From: CAYZJB01 sp964602985
GTDB taxonomy: Bacteria; CLD3; SB21
Assembly (NCBI GenBank): GCA_964602985.1
Contig: CAZRTJ010000033.1
Coordinates: forward strand, 1 to 32,206
Direction: 5' to 3'
Length of the DNA stretch: 32,206 bases
Shown: one piece after another, positions 1 to 8,408 of the stretch
How positions within the stretch are numbered: position 1 is the first letter of the stretch
How the letters are laid out: every line of letters begins with the position of its first letter
Made by a program: the position numbers and the translations under genes
Notes under the pieces: generated by a model
What the model was told of the DNA's origin: nothing
Databases searched by the model: none
The model's input: only the letters and a program-made list of their open reading frames with translations

Positions 1-51
1 GGTGCGTAGGGAACTTCCATCCCCAAGTGAGAGCGCCCTGCCGGGCGCACC
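1..51 (+). rRNA. rrf: 5S ribosomal RNA, 3' end (partial)
   Basis: The first ~50 bases read like the distal part of a 5S rRNA. A GCGTAGGGAACTTCCATCCCC arm resembles helix IV. It is followed by AAGTGAGAG, comparable to the conserved GTGGGAGAG stretch, and by CTGCCGGGCGCACC, which would be the 3' strand of helix I. The 5' partner strand lies outside the window, so the closing helix cannot be checked. A strong terminator follows at once and there is no plus-strand gene for 11 kb, as expected at the end of an rRNA operon. The GCGTAGGGAA string also recalls the 3' end of a TPP riboswitch, but that would leave a riboswitch with no gene behind it. Confidence 0.68.
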
Positions 52-60
52 AAAACAAAA

Positions 61-87
61 AAGCCTGCTGTGGGACAGCAGGCTTTT
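61..87 (+). terminator. Rho-independent terminator of the rRNA operon
   Basis: A perfect 8-bp stem, GCCTGCTG / CAGCAGGC, with a TGGGA loop is followed by TTTT. An A-run precedes it, which extends the stem to 10 bp and could let it work in both directions. It lies 10 bases after the inferred 5S rRNA end. Confidence 0.85.
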
Positions 88-339
88 GATTACAATGGAT
101 TATTTTTCTATGTCAGGTACGTAACCACACACCGCTGTCGTTCAGAAGGCTTCGATGCCACCACCAATGATGAAGCGCGATGTGAGATGTGTTTTTCATA
201 TGTGCGTTTTCAGTATACGCTGTGCACCCCCCGGTTGTCAAGAGCTATTTGCGCAGAATCCTGGAAAATGTGTTTTTTTTTGCGTGTGACGATCGCGCGT
301 AATAGGCGTCTGTCCGCCTGCGGCCGTTGCACAACATCA

Positions 340-405
340 ATCCCGAAGGGATGGCATACTTGTAACTCAGCCGAATGAAAAAAGCGATCCAAACCTCGAA
401 GAGGT
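340..405. repeat. Two REP-like palindromes
   Basis: ATCCCGAAGGGAT (340-352) and ACCTCGAAGAGGT (393-405) are short perfect palindromes with a CGAA core. They are followed by GGCATACTTGTAAC and GACATTATTAC respectively, so both share a tail of the GACAT..TAAC kind. The same design (AA-palindrome-GAnGTAA) recurs in the cluster at 12324-12619. Otherwise the stretch 88-534 holds no gene I can support; short open frames there have no recognisable product. Confidence 0.6.
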
Positions 406-534
406 GACATTATTACATCGCGCAACGGCAGATGCAATCAGCCAACACCGCAGGGTTATGGTCATCGCGTTTCTTCACGGTTACGGCTGTTTCAGCCCTT
501 CGCACGACACGTATTCCTATACTTCGAAACCCTC

Positions 535-574
535 AAAAAAAAGATCACCCCGCGAACCGAAGTCCGCGAGGTGA
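535..574 (-). terminator. Terminator of the efflux operon
   Basis: Read on the minus strand, TCACCTCGCG pairs with CGCGGGGTGA (one mismatch) around a loop containing TTCGG, and the stem is followed by an eight-T run. It lies 25 bases beyond the stop of the SDR gene, the last gene of the minus-strand efflux operon. Confidence 0.8.
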
Positions 575-599
575 CTGAGGAGGAGAGGAGGAGTTTTTT

Positions 600-1364
600 T
601 TACTCGTATTTTCGCACCAGCCATTCTTCCCACGACATCGAGTCAGGGAGTGCGTGACGCGTGGTGTTGTATCCTTTTCGAAAACCTTTGGCGACTCGTC
701 CGAAAGTCGGAATGCCGACGACCGGCTGCGAAATTCGTCGCACGTTCATCCATGCGCGCGCCATTTCGCCGAGCGTAAACACTTCCGAACCACCGATATT
801 GAGAATCCCACGCTCCGGGTGTCGCGAAACAAATCCGGCCAGATATCCCGCAACGGACCGGGCATCCGCCGTTTGAAACCGAAATCGTTTGGGTATCCAC
901 ACGGCCCCCCAACGATGGGCACGACGCAAGACTTCATCCACCAGTTCATGAAATTGTGTGGCCCGCACGATCGTATAGTTCAATCCGGATTGTTCCACCA
1001 CGCGCTCGCACGTGAGTTTCACTTTGTAGTACGGATACGGAATGCGATCAATACCCACAATCGACACATACACAAAATGAGGAACTCCCGCCCGCCTGGC
1101 CGCTTCGCTGAGTCGTTTCGTTTGTTCGATGTCCTCTGCAAATCGACCGGACCGGGCCGCGGACGCCAGATGATACACCGTGTCCACGCCCAGCAGGGCC
1201 TCGCCGAGACCCTCGCCTCGATTCAGGTCGACGCGGTAGGCTCGCTCCCCCTTCGCCCGGCGCGCAAGTTCACGAACTTCCACCCCCGGACGATGATTCA
1301 ATATTTCCACTAACGGCTTTCCCAAAACGCCCGTGCTGCCGACCACGGCGACGACTTTTCTCAT
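600..1364 (-). CDS. NmrA-like/atypical SDR NAD(P)-binding protein
   Basis: A 254-residue Rossmann-fold protein of the extended or atypical short-chain dehydrogenase group. It opens with the dinucleotide-binding motif GSTGVLGKPL at residues ~8-17, followed by DTVYHLAS, FVYVSIVGID and YPYYKVKLTCERVV. The last two resemble the NmrA/YbjT-type signature in which YxxxK is retained as YYKVK. Family members bind NAD(P)H and act as redox sensors or on small-molecule substrates; the substrate here is unknown. The start chosen is the ATG at 1364, because it places the Rossmann motif at the N-terminus and overlaps the stop of the RND pump gene by 4 bp (ATGA). That overlap implies translational coupling and makes this the last gene of the efflux operon. 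A longer in-frame start at 1448 would add 28 residues without homology, inside the pump gene. Confidence 0.85.
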   Translation of the reverse strand: MRKVVAVVGSTGVLGKPLVEILNHRPGVEVRELARRAKGERAYRVDLNRGEGLGEALLGVDTVYHLASAARSGRFAEDIEQTKRLSEAARRAGVPHFVYVSIVGIDRIPYPYYKVKLTCERVVEQSGLNYTIVRATQFHELVDEVLRRAHRWGAVWIPKRFRFQTADARSVAGYLAGFVSRHPERGILNIGGSEVFTLGEMARAWMNVRRISQPVVGIPTFGRVAKGFRKGYNTTRHALPDSMSWEEWLVRKYE

Positions 1365-4300
1365 GACGCTTGCTCCGCAACAACCGCCTTCTTCCCAAAT
1401 GACGACAGACGCAGCTTCGAGAGGCCGGCCGGAATGCTCAGCTTCCACTCATCCACCTTGGCGTATACGACGGGAACCAGAACCAGCGTCAGAAACATCG
1501 AACTGGTCAACCCACCGATCAACGCCCACGCCAGTCCCGTCTTCCACTCCGCGCCGGAGGCCGTCGACATGGCAATCGGCATCATCCCCACGATCATCGT
1601 TAGAGTGGTCATCAAAATAGGCCGGAGTCGCGCCTGTCCCGCTTCCATGATCGCATCAAACGTATTCAACCCCATCTCGGCTTTGGTCTGGTTGGCCCGA
1701 TCGACCAGCAGAATGGCGTTCTTGCCCACCAACCCGATCAGCATGATAATTCCCAACATCGAAAAAATACTGAGCGACTTCATCGTCAAGGCCAGAGCCA
1801 ATAGCGCTCCCACGATGGCAACCGGAATCGAGAACAACACGACGAACGGATAGACAAACGAATCGTACAGCGCCACCATAATCATGTACGTAAACAACAC
1901 CGCCGCCAGCATGGCCAATCCCAGACTGCCAAAGCTGTCCTGCTGATTCTTCAAATCTCCCGCGTACGCCAAACGCACGCCTTCAGGCAACGGCTCCAGC
2001 TTCCGGATTTCTTCAAATTCCTGCGCGATCGTGCCGCTGGGCCGTCCGACTGCCTGTGAAAACACGGTCAGTGCGGCGTTGCGGTCACGGCGCTGCAATT
2101 TACTGGGACCCGTCGTTCGTTCGATCGAGGCAAACTGCTGGAGCTCGACCTGTTGCCCCAGACGATTGACGAACGTCAATTTCCCCAGATCGTCCGTTCG
2201 CGTCCGGTCAAATTCGTCGAGTTGAATCCGCAAATCGTACTCGTTGACTCCCTCTCGGTACTTCGAGTCATTGTCTCCTGCCAGAGCGATGCGCATCGTG
2301 GCGCCGACTTCGGCGAGCGTCAACCCAAGGTCGGCCATCTTTTCGCGGTCAATCGTCACGCGCGTCTCGGGTTTCGCTTCGTCGATGGAAAGCCGGATGT
2401 CGGCGGTACCCGGAATGCGATGGAGAATGCCCATCACCTGGTGCGCCGCTTCTTCCACTTTGTCGCGCTCCGGCCCACTGACGACGAGCTGAATGGGAGT
2501 CTGGTTGGCAACGCCAAAAATTCCAATCGGATTGACGCGAACCTTCACGCCGGGAAGCGTCCGAAGCATCTGCTTGATTTCCCAACCCACTTCGTCCGTG
2601 GATTTCTGCCGTTGATCCCTGGGCACCAGCGCGACGTTGATCTCTGTGACGTTGTTGGCGGTCTGGCCAAGCAATCCTTCGTTGGACGCGCCGACGTTCA
2701 CAAACAGCCGGTCAATCTCCGGCATCTGCAGCAACATCTGCTCGACCTGCTGACTGGTCCGATTCGTCTCTTCCAACGTGGCTCCGGGCCGCAATTCGAG
2801 CGTGACGGCAAATTCTCCCCGATCGGATTGAGCCACAAACTCACCGCCAATGAACCCAAGCGCGGGCAACGAAAGCGATGCGAAGAACATCACCACCGTC
2901 GCGGCAAACACTTTTCCTTTGTTGCCCAGACTCCAGCGAAGAACACCCAGGTAGTTCCTGGCCAGCTTCTCGTACCAGCCTTCAAACCACAGCGCAAAGC
3001 GACCCATGAGCGTGTTCCGCGTCAATCGTTCTACCTTCGCAAAACGCGATGCCAGAAGCGGCGTGATCGTAAACGACACGAACAAACTCAACAGCGTCGC
3101 CACCACCACCACGATCGCAAATTGGCGCATGATATTACCCACCAAGCCGGTCGTCATGGCCAGCGGCACGAACACCACCACGTCCACGAGCGTGATGGCC
3201 AGGGCGGCAAAGCCAATCTCATTCCGGCCCGTGATGGAGGCCGTGACCCGGTCCGCGCCCTTCTCCAGGTGGTGGTAGATATTCTCCAACACGACGATGG
3301 AGTCATCGACGAGAATTCCAACGACCAGGGACAGTCCCAACAGCGTCATCAGATTCAACGAGAACCCCAGCAAGTACATCGCGATAAAACTCGACACCAT
3401 CGACGCCGGGATCGCGATCATCACGATGACGGAGTTTCGTATGCTGTGCAGGAAAAGCAACATGACCAGGGCCACCATCATGATGGCCAGCCCCAAATCG
3501 ACTTTCACGGCATTGGCCGCGTCGACGGTGAATTGCGAACCATCCTGTGCGATCATGACTTTGAAATTCTGGTCCGCGTATTCGGCTTCCAGCTTCGCCA
3601 GCTCCGCGCGAACCAGTCGGCTGACGTCGACCGCGTTGGCGTCCGATTGTTTCTGAACAAAAATAGCCATGGCGCCAAGGCCGTTGTACCGCGTGATGTT
3701 TAGCATTTCCTTTGTGCCGTCTTCCACTTCCGCAACATCCTTCAGTCGAATATCTCCTCCGGACCGCGACTGACCGACGACCAAATGCCGGATGTCCTCC
3801 ACCGTTGCGAGTTTGCCCGCGAGCCGCACTACGTACTGACCGTCTGCGTCTTTGATCCGACCGGTCGGGAAATCCAGATTGCTCGACTTGATCATCTGCG
3901 TCACGCCGAGAATAGACAAGCCGTAGCTCTTCACTTTGGCGGCATCGAGGTTGACGCGAATTTCTCTCTCTTCACCGCCGATCAGAGCGACCTGCGCGAC
4001 GCCTTCCATCTTCGACAGACGCGGTTGCACGTGGTCTTTGACGAACTGATAGAATTCCCGGGGCGACTGCCGCCCCGTCACACTCATGCGAAGGACCGGG
4101 ATTTCATCCAGCGCAAACTTGGACAGGACCGGCGCCTTGGCGTCGCTGGGCAACAACGACTCCACTTCGCCGACTTTTCGAAGCGCATTCTGCATGGCCA
4201 GGTCGATGTCGGTACCCTGTTTGAATTCCACGAACACGAACGACACTCCTTCGGAGGACGTCGCCGCCAGGGCATCGATGCCGTCGAGCGAGGAGACCGC

Positions 4301-4507
4301 ATCCTCCAATACTTTGGAGACGGAATTCTCGACCTCGTTCGGCGAGGCTCCCGGATACACCGTCGTGATGGTGATGATCGGCGGAGTGATCTTCGGAAGG
4401 AGTTCGTAACTCAACTGCGAATAGCTGAAGAAACCCAGCACGCCCAGCGCGGCGAAGATCACGATGATCAGACTGGGCCGCTTGATGGCAAGTTCGGTTA
4501 CCGTCAT
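1361..4507 (-). CDS. RND (AcrB/HAE1-type) efflux pump inner-membrane subunit
   Basis: A 1048-residue inner-membrane transporter of normal AcrB-family length. The first transmembrane helix follows the TELAIKRP start, and the periplasmic porter domain begins at PGASPNEVE. The TM4 proton-relay pair is present as Asp401-Asp402 in GILVDDSIVVLEN. A second half repeats the layout (RPILMTTLTMIVGMMPIA near the end). Homotrimers of this family take up hydrophobic or amphiphilic compounds from the membrane or periplasm and expel them through an adaptor and a TolC channel, driven by the proton gradient. It starts 9 bp after the adaptor gene and has a clear AAGGAG site. The substrate cannot be read from sequence. 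The long plus-strand open frames over this gene are antisense shadows. Confidence 0.96.
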   Translation of the reverse strand: MTVTELAIKRPSLIIVIFAALGVLGFFSYSQLSYELLPKITPPIITITTVYPGASPNEVENSVSKVLEDAVSSLDGIDALAATSSEGVSFVFVEFKQGTDIDLAMQNALRKVGEVESLLPSDAKAPVLSKFALDEIPVLRMSVTGRQSPREFYQFVKDHVQPRLSKMEGVAQVALIGGEEREIRVNLDAAKVKSYGLSILGVTQMIKSSNLDFPTGRIKDADGQYVVRLAGKLATVEDIRHLVVGQSRSGGDIRLKDVAEVEDGTKEMLNITRYNGLGAMAIFVQKQSDANAVDVSRLVRAELAKLEAEYADQNFKVMIAQDGSQFTVDAANAVKVDLGLAIMMVALVMLLFLHSIRNSVIVMIAIPASMVSSFIAMYLLGFSLNLMTLLGLSLVVGILVDDSIVVLENIYHHLEKGADRVTASITGRNEIGFAALAITLVDVVVFVPLAMTTGLVGNIMRQFAIVVVVATLLSLFVSFTITPLLASRFAKVERLTRNTLMGRFALWFEGWYEKLARNYLGVLRWSLGNKGKVFAATVVMFFASLSLPALGFIGGEFVAQSDRGEFAVTLELRPGATLEETNRTSQQVEQMLLQMPEIDRLFVNVGASNEGLLGQTANNVTEINVALVPRDQRQKSTDEVGWEIKQMLRTLPGVKVRVNPIGIFGVANQTPIQLVVSGPERDKVEEAAHQVMGILHRIPGTADIRLSIDEAKPETRVTIDREKMADLGLTLAEVGATMRIALAGDNDSKYREGVNEYDLRIQLDEFDRTRTDDLGKLTFVNRLGQQVELQQFASIERTTGPSKLQRRDRNAALTVFSQAVGRPSGTIAQEFEEIRKLEPLPEGVRLAYAGDLKNQQDSFGSLGLAMLAAVLFTYMIMVALYDSFVYPFVVLFSIPVAIVGALLALALTMKSLSIFSMLGIIMLIGLVGKNAILLVDRANQTKAEMGLNTFDAIMEAGQARLRPILMTTLTMIVGMMPIAMSTASGAEWKTGLAWALIGGLTSSMFLTLVLVPVVYAKVDEWKLSIPAGLSKLRLSSFGKKAVVAEQAS

Positions 4508-4516
4508 GATGTCTCC

Positions 4517-5566
4517 TTAACGAATGATGGTGACGGACATGCTGTCCGACAACGCGTTGTGGCCGTTGGTCACGACCGTATCCCCGACCTTCAATCCATC
4601 CAAAATCTGGATCATCCGGCCCGCTTCCTCGCCGATCACGACGTTCTTCAGTGTCGCCACATTGTTTTCTATCACGTACACCTGCGGGAGTTTGACACTG
4701 CCAACCAGGGCTTCGCGAGGAATCAGCGGTGTTTCGCCTCCGCGCTGAGCTGTCAGAAGAACCCGGCCGAACATTCCCGACTTGAGCGGATGCGTCTGAC
4801 TGTTCTCCATGACAATCTCGACGGGATACGTGTGGGCCTCGTCGGCCTTGGCGCTTACGGACTTGATTTTTCCATCAAACGTGACGCCCGGATAGACGTC
4901 GGTGACCACTGTGGCCGCATCGCCGACTTTCAATTGAAACGCTTCCTTTTCCGGCACATTGACTTTCAATTTGAGCTGACGAAGATCCACGACGTTGGCA
5001 ACGTTCATCTTGTCCAGCACCATCGTGCCCATGTCGACATTTCGAGAAGTCAGGACGCCGGAGATCGGTGCGGCGATACGGGTATCCTGCAACTGCCGGC
5101 GAGCCAGGATGAACTGTGCCTCCGCCGACTGAGCGGCCAGTCGCGCCTGCTCCAGTTGCGTGTCCGAGATCGTCTTTTCGCTGTTCAACGCTTCGAAGCG
5201 TTCGAGATCCTTCTTCGCCTTTTCGTGATTGACCTGCGCCGTCATGAAATTTGCGCGCCGCACCTCGTCGTCGATCTGAACGATCGGCGACCCTTTTTGC
5301 ACGTAGTCACCGACCTGCGCGTACACGGCCGTCACGCGACCGACCGTTTCTGCCAGCACCGCAACGTCCTTGTCGCCGACAATCGTCCCCACGATGGAGA
5401 GTTCACTCGACAACGTCTTCCTTTCCACGGTCGCCACGCGCACCGGGACGGACGTGACCCGATCGCTCTTGGCGCCAGCCGATATCCTCGATTTGTTGTG
5501 AAGCAGGACGGCGATAATGACCGCCAGAATCAATGCAATGCTTCCGAGAACTTTGATTTTTTTCAT
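4517..5566 (-). CDS. RND periplasmic adaptor (membrane fusion protein)
   Basis: A 349-residue membrane fusion protein. One hydrophobic helix (residues ~8-22) anchors it or serves as an uncleaved signal. The first lipoyl-like half follows (VGTIVGDKDVAV...GRVTAVYAQVGDYVQKGSPIVQIDDE). A coiled-coil hairpin spans roughly residues 95-155, rich in E, K and A heptads. The second lipoyl half is IAAPISGVLTSRNVDMGTMV, and beta-barrel and membrane-proximal domains run to the end. It would bridge the RND pump and the TolC-like channel. The gene lies 12 bp after tolC and 9 bp before the pump gene, with an AAGGA ribosome site. Confidence 0.95.
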   Translation of the reverse strand: MKKIKVLGSIALILAVIIAVLLHNKSRISAGAKSDRVTSVPVRVATVERKTLSSELSIVGTIVGDKDVAVLAETVGRVTAVYAQVGDYVQKGSPIVQIDDEVRRANFMTAQVNHEKAKKDLERFEALNSEKTISDTQLEQARLAAQSAEAQFILARRQLQDTRIAAPISGVLTSRNVDMGTMVLDKMNVANVVDLRQLKLKVNVPEKEAFQLKVGDAATVVTDVYPGVTFDGKIKSVSAKADEAHTYPVEIVMENSQTHPLKSGMFGRVLLTAQRGGETPLIPREALVGSVKLPQVYVIENNVATLKNVVIGEEAGRMIQILDGLKVGDTVVTNGHNALSDSMSVTIIR

Positions 5567-5578
5567 GGTGGAATGTCC

Positions 5579-6886
5579 TTATGGATGTAAAGCTTTTTGA
5601 AGGGCCGCTTTTGCAATTTCATAATCCGCTTCGGCGGTGGTCAGATGGGTGCGTGCTTGCAGGAAGGCTACGTCCGCGTCGAGCAGGTCGGAACTGGACG
5701 CCACGCCATTCTTGAATTTTTCATTGACGTTGCGGTAGTTGTCCTGAGCCAGTCGGACGGTTTTGTGGGCCACCTTGATCCGGTCCTCGGTTTGGCGAAC
5801 GTTCAAATGGCTTTGCGTTATTTCAAACGTCACCGCGTCTTCATTCTGCTTGAGTGCATTTTCCAGTTGCGCGACGCGCGCCAGAGCTTGCTCGGACTGG
5901 CGCGCCGTCGCTCCCCAGTTCCACACATCCATCGACACCGCGATTCCGACATCCCAGGTCGCATCGAATTTGTCCGACAGCGGGAAGACACGCTGGTTCG
6001 GGTTGGAGTAATACACGTTCCCATACACAAAGACCTGGGGATACCATCCGCTTCGGGCCATACGCACTTGTGATTGTGCGGCCCGCACCTGGTAGCGGAT
6101 GGATTTCAAATCTTCACGGACTTCATAGGACTGGCGTGCCGCAGAATCCACGAGCGTCAGATCAACGGGACGAAAGACCGTCGTGTCAGTCAATTCAATC
6201 GGCGTATCCAAAGACAACCCCAGCGTGTTGTTCAGCGCGATCATCGCCAAACGGACTTGATTGCGGGCATCCACCTGCGCGAGTTCTGCGTTCGCAAGCT
6301 GCACCTCGATCTTGAGTACATCCGTCGACGTCAGGATTCCCCGATCGGTTAGGTTTTTCGCATCGCGAAGATGCGCCTTCACCAGTTCGATATTCTCGTC
6401 GACCAGTGCGAGGATCCTCTGAGCTTTGTACAGGGTCCAATAGCTCTGGCGAATGCGGAAGGCGAGATCACTCTTGGCGTATTCGTATTGCGACTTCGCC
6501 GCATCCGCTGAATACTGTCCCGCGGCGACGGCATTCTCGATTTTCCAGCCCGTAAACAGCGGCTGTTGTACTCCCAGTTTGAACTGATAATTATTCAGCA
6601 ACGGCTCCGAAATCGTGATCGGCTGTGGAAATCCGGGAGGGGTGAACGTGCCCGCTTCGACACTGCTCAGTCGTGTGTAGGATCCTGCCGCACGCACGAC
6701 AGGAAGACGGTTGGTGCGAACCTCCGCGGCTACCGCTTCCGCATAGTTGACATTCAATTCGGAAGCCCGCAAGACCTTGCTATTTTCCAAACCAATTTGG
6801 AGGGCCTCGTCGAGCGACATCGGTCGTGTCTGCGCGAAGACCGCCGCAGAAAGGATCCAAGACAGAAATACCGTTCTTCGTATCAT
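5579..6886 (-). CDS. TolC-family outer-membrane efflux channel
   Basis: A 435-residue outer-membrane factor. A signal peptide ends at about SAAVFAQ (residues 1-19), after which the mature protein begins TRPMSLDEALQIGLENS, the classic start of TolC-like proteins. Two OEP repeats follow, with long alpha-helical stretches (for example NYRNVNEKFKNGVASSSDLLDADVAFLQA). It would form the trimeric exit duct for the RND pump encoded downstream. It has a good AGGAG site 8 bases before ATG and lies 6 bp after tetR. Confidence 0.95.
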   Translation of the reverse strand: MIRRTVFLSWILSAAVFAQTRPMSLDEALQIGLENSKVLRASELNVNYAEAVAAEVRTNRLPVVRAAGSYTRLSSVEAGTFTPPGFPQPITISEPLLNNYQFKLGVQQPLFTGWKIENAVAAGQYSADAAKSQYEYAKSDLAFRIRQSYWTLYKAQRILALVDENIELVKAHLRDAKNLTDRGILTSTDVLKIEVQLANAELAQVDARNQVRLAMIALNNTLGLSLDTPIELTDTTVFRPVDLTLVDSAARQSYEVREDLKSIRYQVRAAQSQVRMARSGWYPQVFVYGNVYYSNPNQRVFPLSDKFDATWDVGIAVSMDVWNWGATARQSEQALARVAQLENALKQNEDAVTFEITQSHLNVRQTEDRIKVAHKTVRLAQDNYRNVNEKFKNGVASSSDLLDADVAFLQARTHLTTAEADYEIAKAALQKALHP

Positions 6887-6892
6887 AAAATC

Positions 6893-7507
6893 TTACTCCT
6901 GTTTGAGCATGTATCGGGAACGTGCGTCATCGGTCATGATGCCCTGGAACATGACACGCGCAATGGCCGCCATCGCCTGATTGGGACTCACCGGTAATTT
7001 CAACAACGTATCGGGATTGAGGATCCCCTCGATGGCGCTGAGCCACATGAACATGACGATTTCTTTGGGAACGTCCGGACGAAACGTGCCATTCGTAACC
7101 CCTTCTTCGATCATGGCGCCAAAGCATTCACGAACCTTCTCGCGCCGAATCCGGTTGATCGTTTGCCAAATGTCGGGAGCGCTCCGCTGCAGGTCCATCA
7201 GCAACGACGGGCTCATCTTGGAATACAACCCCATCAAGAAGGAAATGAAATTGCTAATGCGGGTCACAAACTCGACCGACGGATCTTTCAACAAGCGATC
7301 AATCTCGCAATGCGCACCCTCGCAGGTGTGATCGATCACGTCCCGCACAAGGTCTTCCTTGCTGGGATAATATTGATAGACCGTCTTTTTACTCATCCCC
7401 AGAAGACTCGACAGATGCTCCATCGTTACCGCCGTCAAACCCAGTCGATAAAACTCCTCCCGCGCGGTGTCCCGAATTCTCTCCCTGATCTCGACTTCCT
7501 GGCTCAT
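6893..7507 (-). CDS. TetR-family transcriptional regulator, likely operon autorepressor
   Basis: A 204-residue regulator. The N-terminal helix-turn-helix covers residues ~24-58 (TAVTMEHLSSLLGMSKKTVYQYYPSKEDLVRDVI), the usual TetR pattern. The C-terminal half is a helical ligand-binding and dimerisation domain without recognisable specificity. It is the first gene of the efflux operon. The promoter in front of it carries a long inverted repeat that overlaps the -10 box, so self-repression relieved by a pump substrate is the natural reading. That regulatory model is inference from layout. ATG at 7507 is supported by GGAG six bases upstream. Confidence 0.93.
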   Translation of the reverse strand: MSQEVEIRERIRDTAREEFYRLGLTAVTMEHLSSLLGMSKKTVYQYYPSKEDLVRDVIDHTCEGAHCEIDRLLKDPSVEFVTRISNFISFLMGLYSKMSPSLLMDLQRSAPDIWQTINRIRREKVRECFGAMIEEGVTNGTFRPDVPKEIVMFMWLSAIEGILNPDTLLKLPVSPNQAMAAIARVMFQGIMTDDARSRYMLKQE

Positions 7508-7569
7508 TCCTTACTCCAGAACTTAGGAAACTCTTAACGAGTTTTTGGTTTCCAAGTTTCCAAAAAAAA

Positions 7570-7585
7570 TTAGCCTCGTGGCTAA
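7570..7585. repeat. Inverted repeat in the tetR leader
   Basis: TTAGCC TCGT GGCTAA is a perfect 6-bp hairpin between the main operator and the tetR start. It is preceded on the plus strand by an A-run, so read on the minus strand it is a stem followed by eight Ts, the form of an intrinsic terminator in the tetR leader. It could attenuate the operon or be a second operator. The rest of 7648-7807 shows nothing clear. Confidence 0.55.
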
Positions 7586-7589
7586 CTTG

Positions 7590-7647
7590 TGGAAACTATT
7601 TGCGTTTTCTTAGTTTCCAGTATATGGCATCGCAAACCGTTTGTCAA
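7590..7647 (-). promoter_or_regulatory. Efflux-operon promoter with TetR-type operator
   Basis: On the minus strand there is a consensus sigma-70 promoter: TTGACA (7647-7642), exactly 17 bp, then TATACT (7624-7619). Just downstream lies a perfect 9-bp inverted repeat TGGAAACTA / TAGTTTCCA (7590-7598 and 7611-7619) with a 12-bp spacer, covering the expected transcription start and touching the -10 box. Three further GTTTCC/GGAAAC boxes lie nearer the gene at 7526-7531, 7548-7553 and 7556-7561. The placement suits repression by the adjacent TetR protein. Confidence 0.8.
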
Positions 7648-7807
7648 CAGTAATTTTCCAGTCGAGTGAAAATACATAACAAACTACTGTTTATATGATA
7701 CTTGATCTAATTGGCGGGCGAATATCGAATGGGAAAATCCTCGGCTCCATCGACATCAAGCTGAGACGGTGGGCCGATATCTGCAACTGGGCGGCGTTAT
7801 GGATGGC

Positions 7808-8332
7808 TCACTTGGTCGACTTGCGTCCTGTCTTCACTGCCTTGTTCGTGTCTTCAACAACAATAGTCTCGGCGATGCGGTCGTGGACGGTCCGTCGGTC
7901 TGGTCGGATGAAATACTGAACGAATCCAAATCCGGCTTCCAGCATCGATGCGCCATACCCCAATGCCCGCTCAAGCGAATGCCATAACGTCATCTTGTGA
8001 TGGACAAGCGACACGATTCGGATCCCGCAGACCCGCTTGCCGATCGTCAGTCCATCAAAGAAATAGACACTCAATGTGAAATACAGGACCAGCCACATGA
8101 TGCTGTACCAATTCTTGAAGAAAGTGAATTCCAGCATGATATCGGACTCCGCAGAGAGAGCGCCCGTCCTTGCCAGGATCACCAGCGTTCCGACAACCAC
8201 CAGCAGAAACAGCCCTCCAGCCACCAGAAAGTCAATTGCAAGTGCGATGGCTCTCCGAACAAAGGATGCCAATGGGCGGCCGGCCAGGCTTTTCGAAATG
8301 TCGTCCCACGGCGGCTGATAGATTGCTTTCAT
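7808..8332 (-). CDS. RDD-family membrane protein
   Basis: A 174-residue integral membrane protein of the RDD family. Family hallmarks are visible: an R..IALAIDFLVAG first helix with the conserved Arg and Asp (residues ~27-50), a second helix around WYSIMWLVLYFTLSVYFF, the loop DGLTIGKRVCGIRIV, and the closing RPDRRTVHDRIAETIVV. RDD proteins are poorly characterised; some act in ion or small-solute transport. No function is assigned here. A 21-bp palindrome and a possible promoter lie in the 76-bp gap upstream, so it may have its own control. Confidence 0.85.
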   Translation of the reverse strand: MKAIYQPPWDDISKSLAGRPLASFVRRAIALAIDFLVAGGLFLLVVVGTLVILARTGALSAESDIMLEFTFFKNWYSIMWLVLYFTLSVYFFDGLTIGKRVCGIRIVSLVHHKMTLWHSLERALGYGASMLEAGFGFVQYFIRPDRRTVHDRIAETIVVEDTNKAVKTGRKSTK

Positions 8333-8360
8333 GAGGATGAACCTTCTTCGTTACACTTCA

Positions 8361-8381
8361 CATCAGCAACGTTTGCTGATG
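8361..8381. promoter_or_regulatory. 21-bp perfect palindrome upstream of the RDD gene
   Basis: CATCAGCAA CGT TTGCTGATG is a perfect 9-bp inverted repeat with a 3-bp centre. It sits just downstream of a possible minus-strand promoter (TTGATT at 8412-8407, 18 bp, GATATT at 8388-8383) and 28 bp before the RDD start. No T-run follows on either strand, so an operator is likelier than a terminator. The promoter call is weak. Confidence 0.45.
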
Positions 8382-8408
8382 AAATATCTCAACCACACTC
8401 TATCAAAA

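Noticed and set aside
1..51. TPP riboswitch 3' end (GCGTAGGGAA)
   Set aside because: No plus-strand gene follows for 11 kb. The downstream AAGTGAGAG and CTGCCGGGC strings and the adjacent terminator fit the end of a 5S rRNA better.
70..437. Short open frames of 75-102 codons on both strands
   Set aside because: No ribosome sites, low-complexity or cysteine/arginine-rich translations, and they run through the terminator and palindromes.
2153..5590. Long plus-strand open frames (516 and 601 codons)
   Set aside because: They lie antisense to the RND pump and adaptor genes, are rich in His and Arg, and show no domain; a GC-rich third-position artefact.
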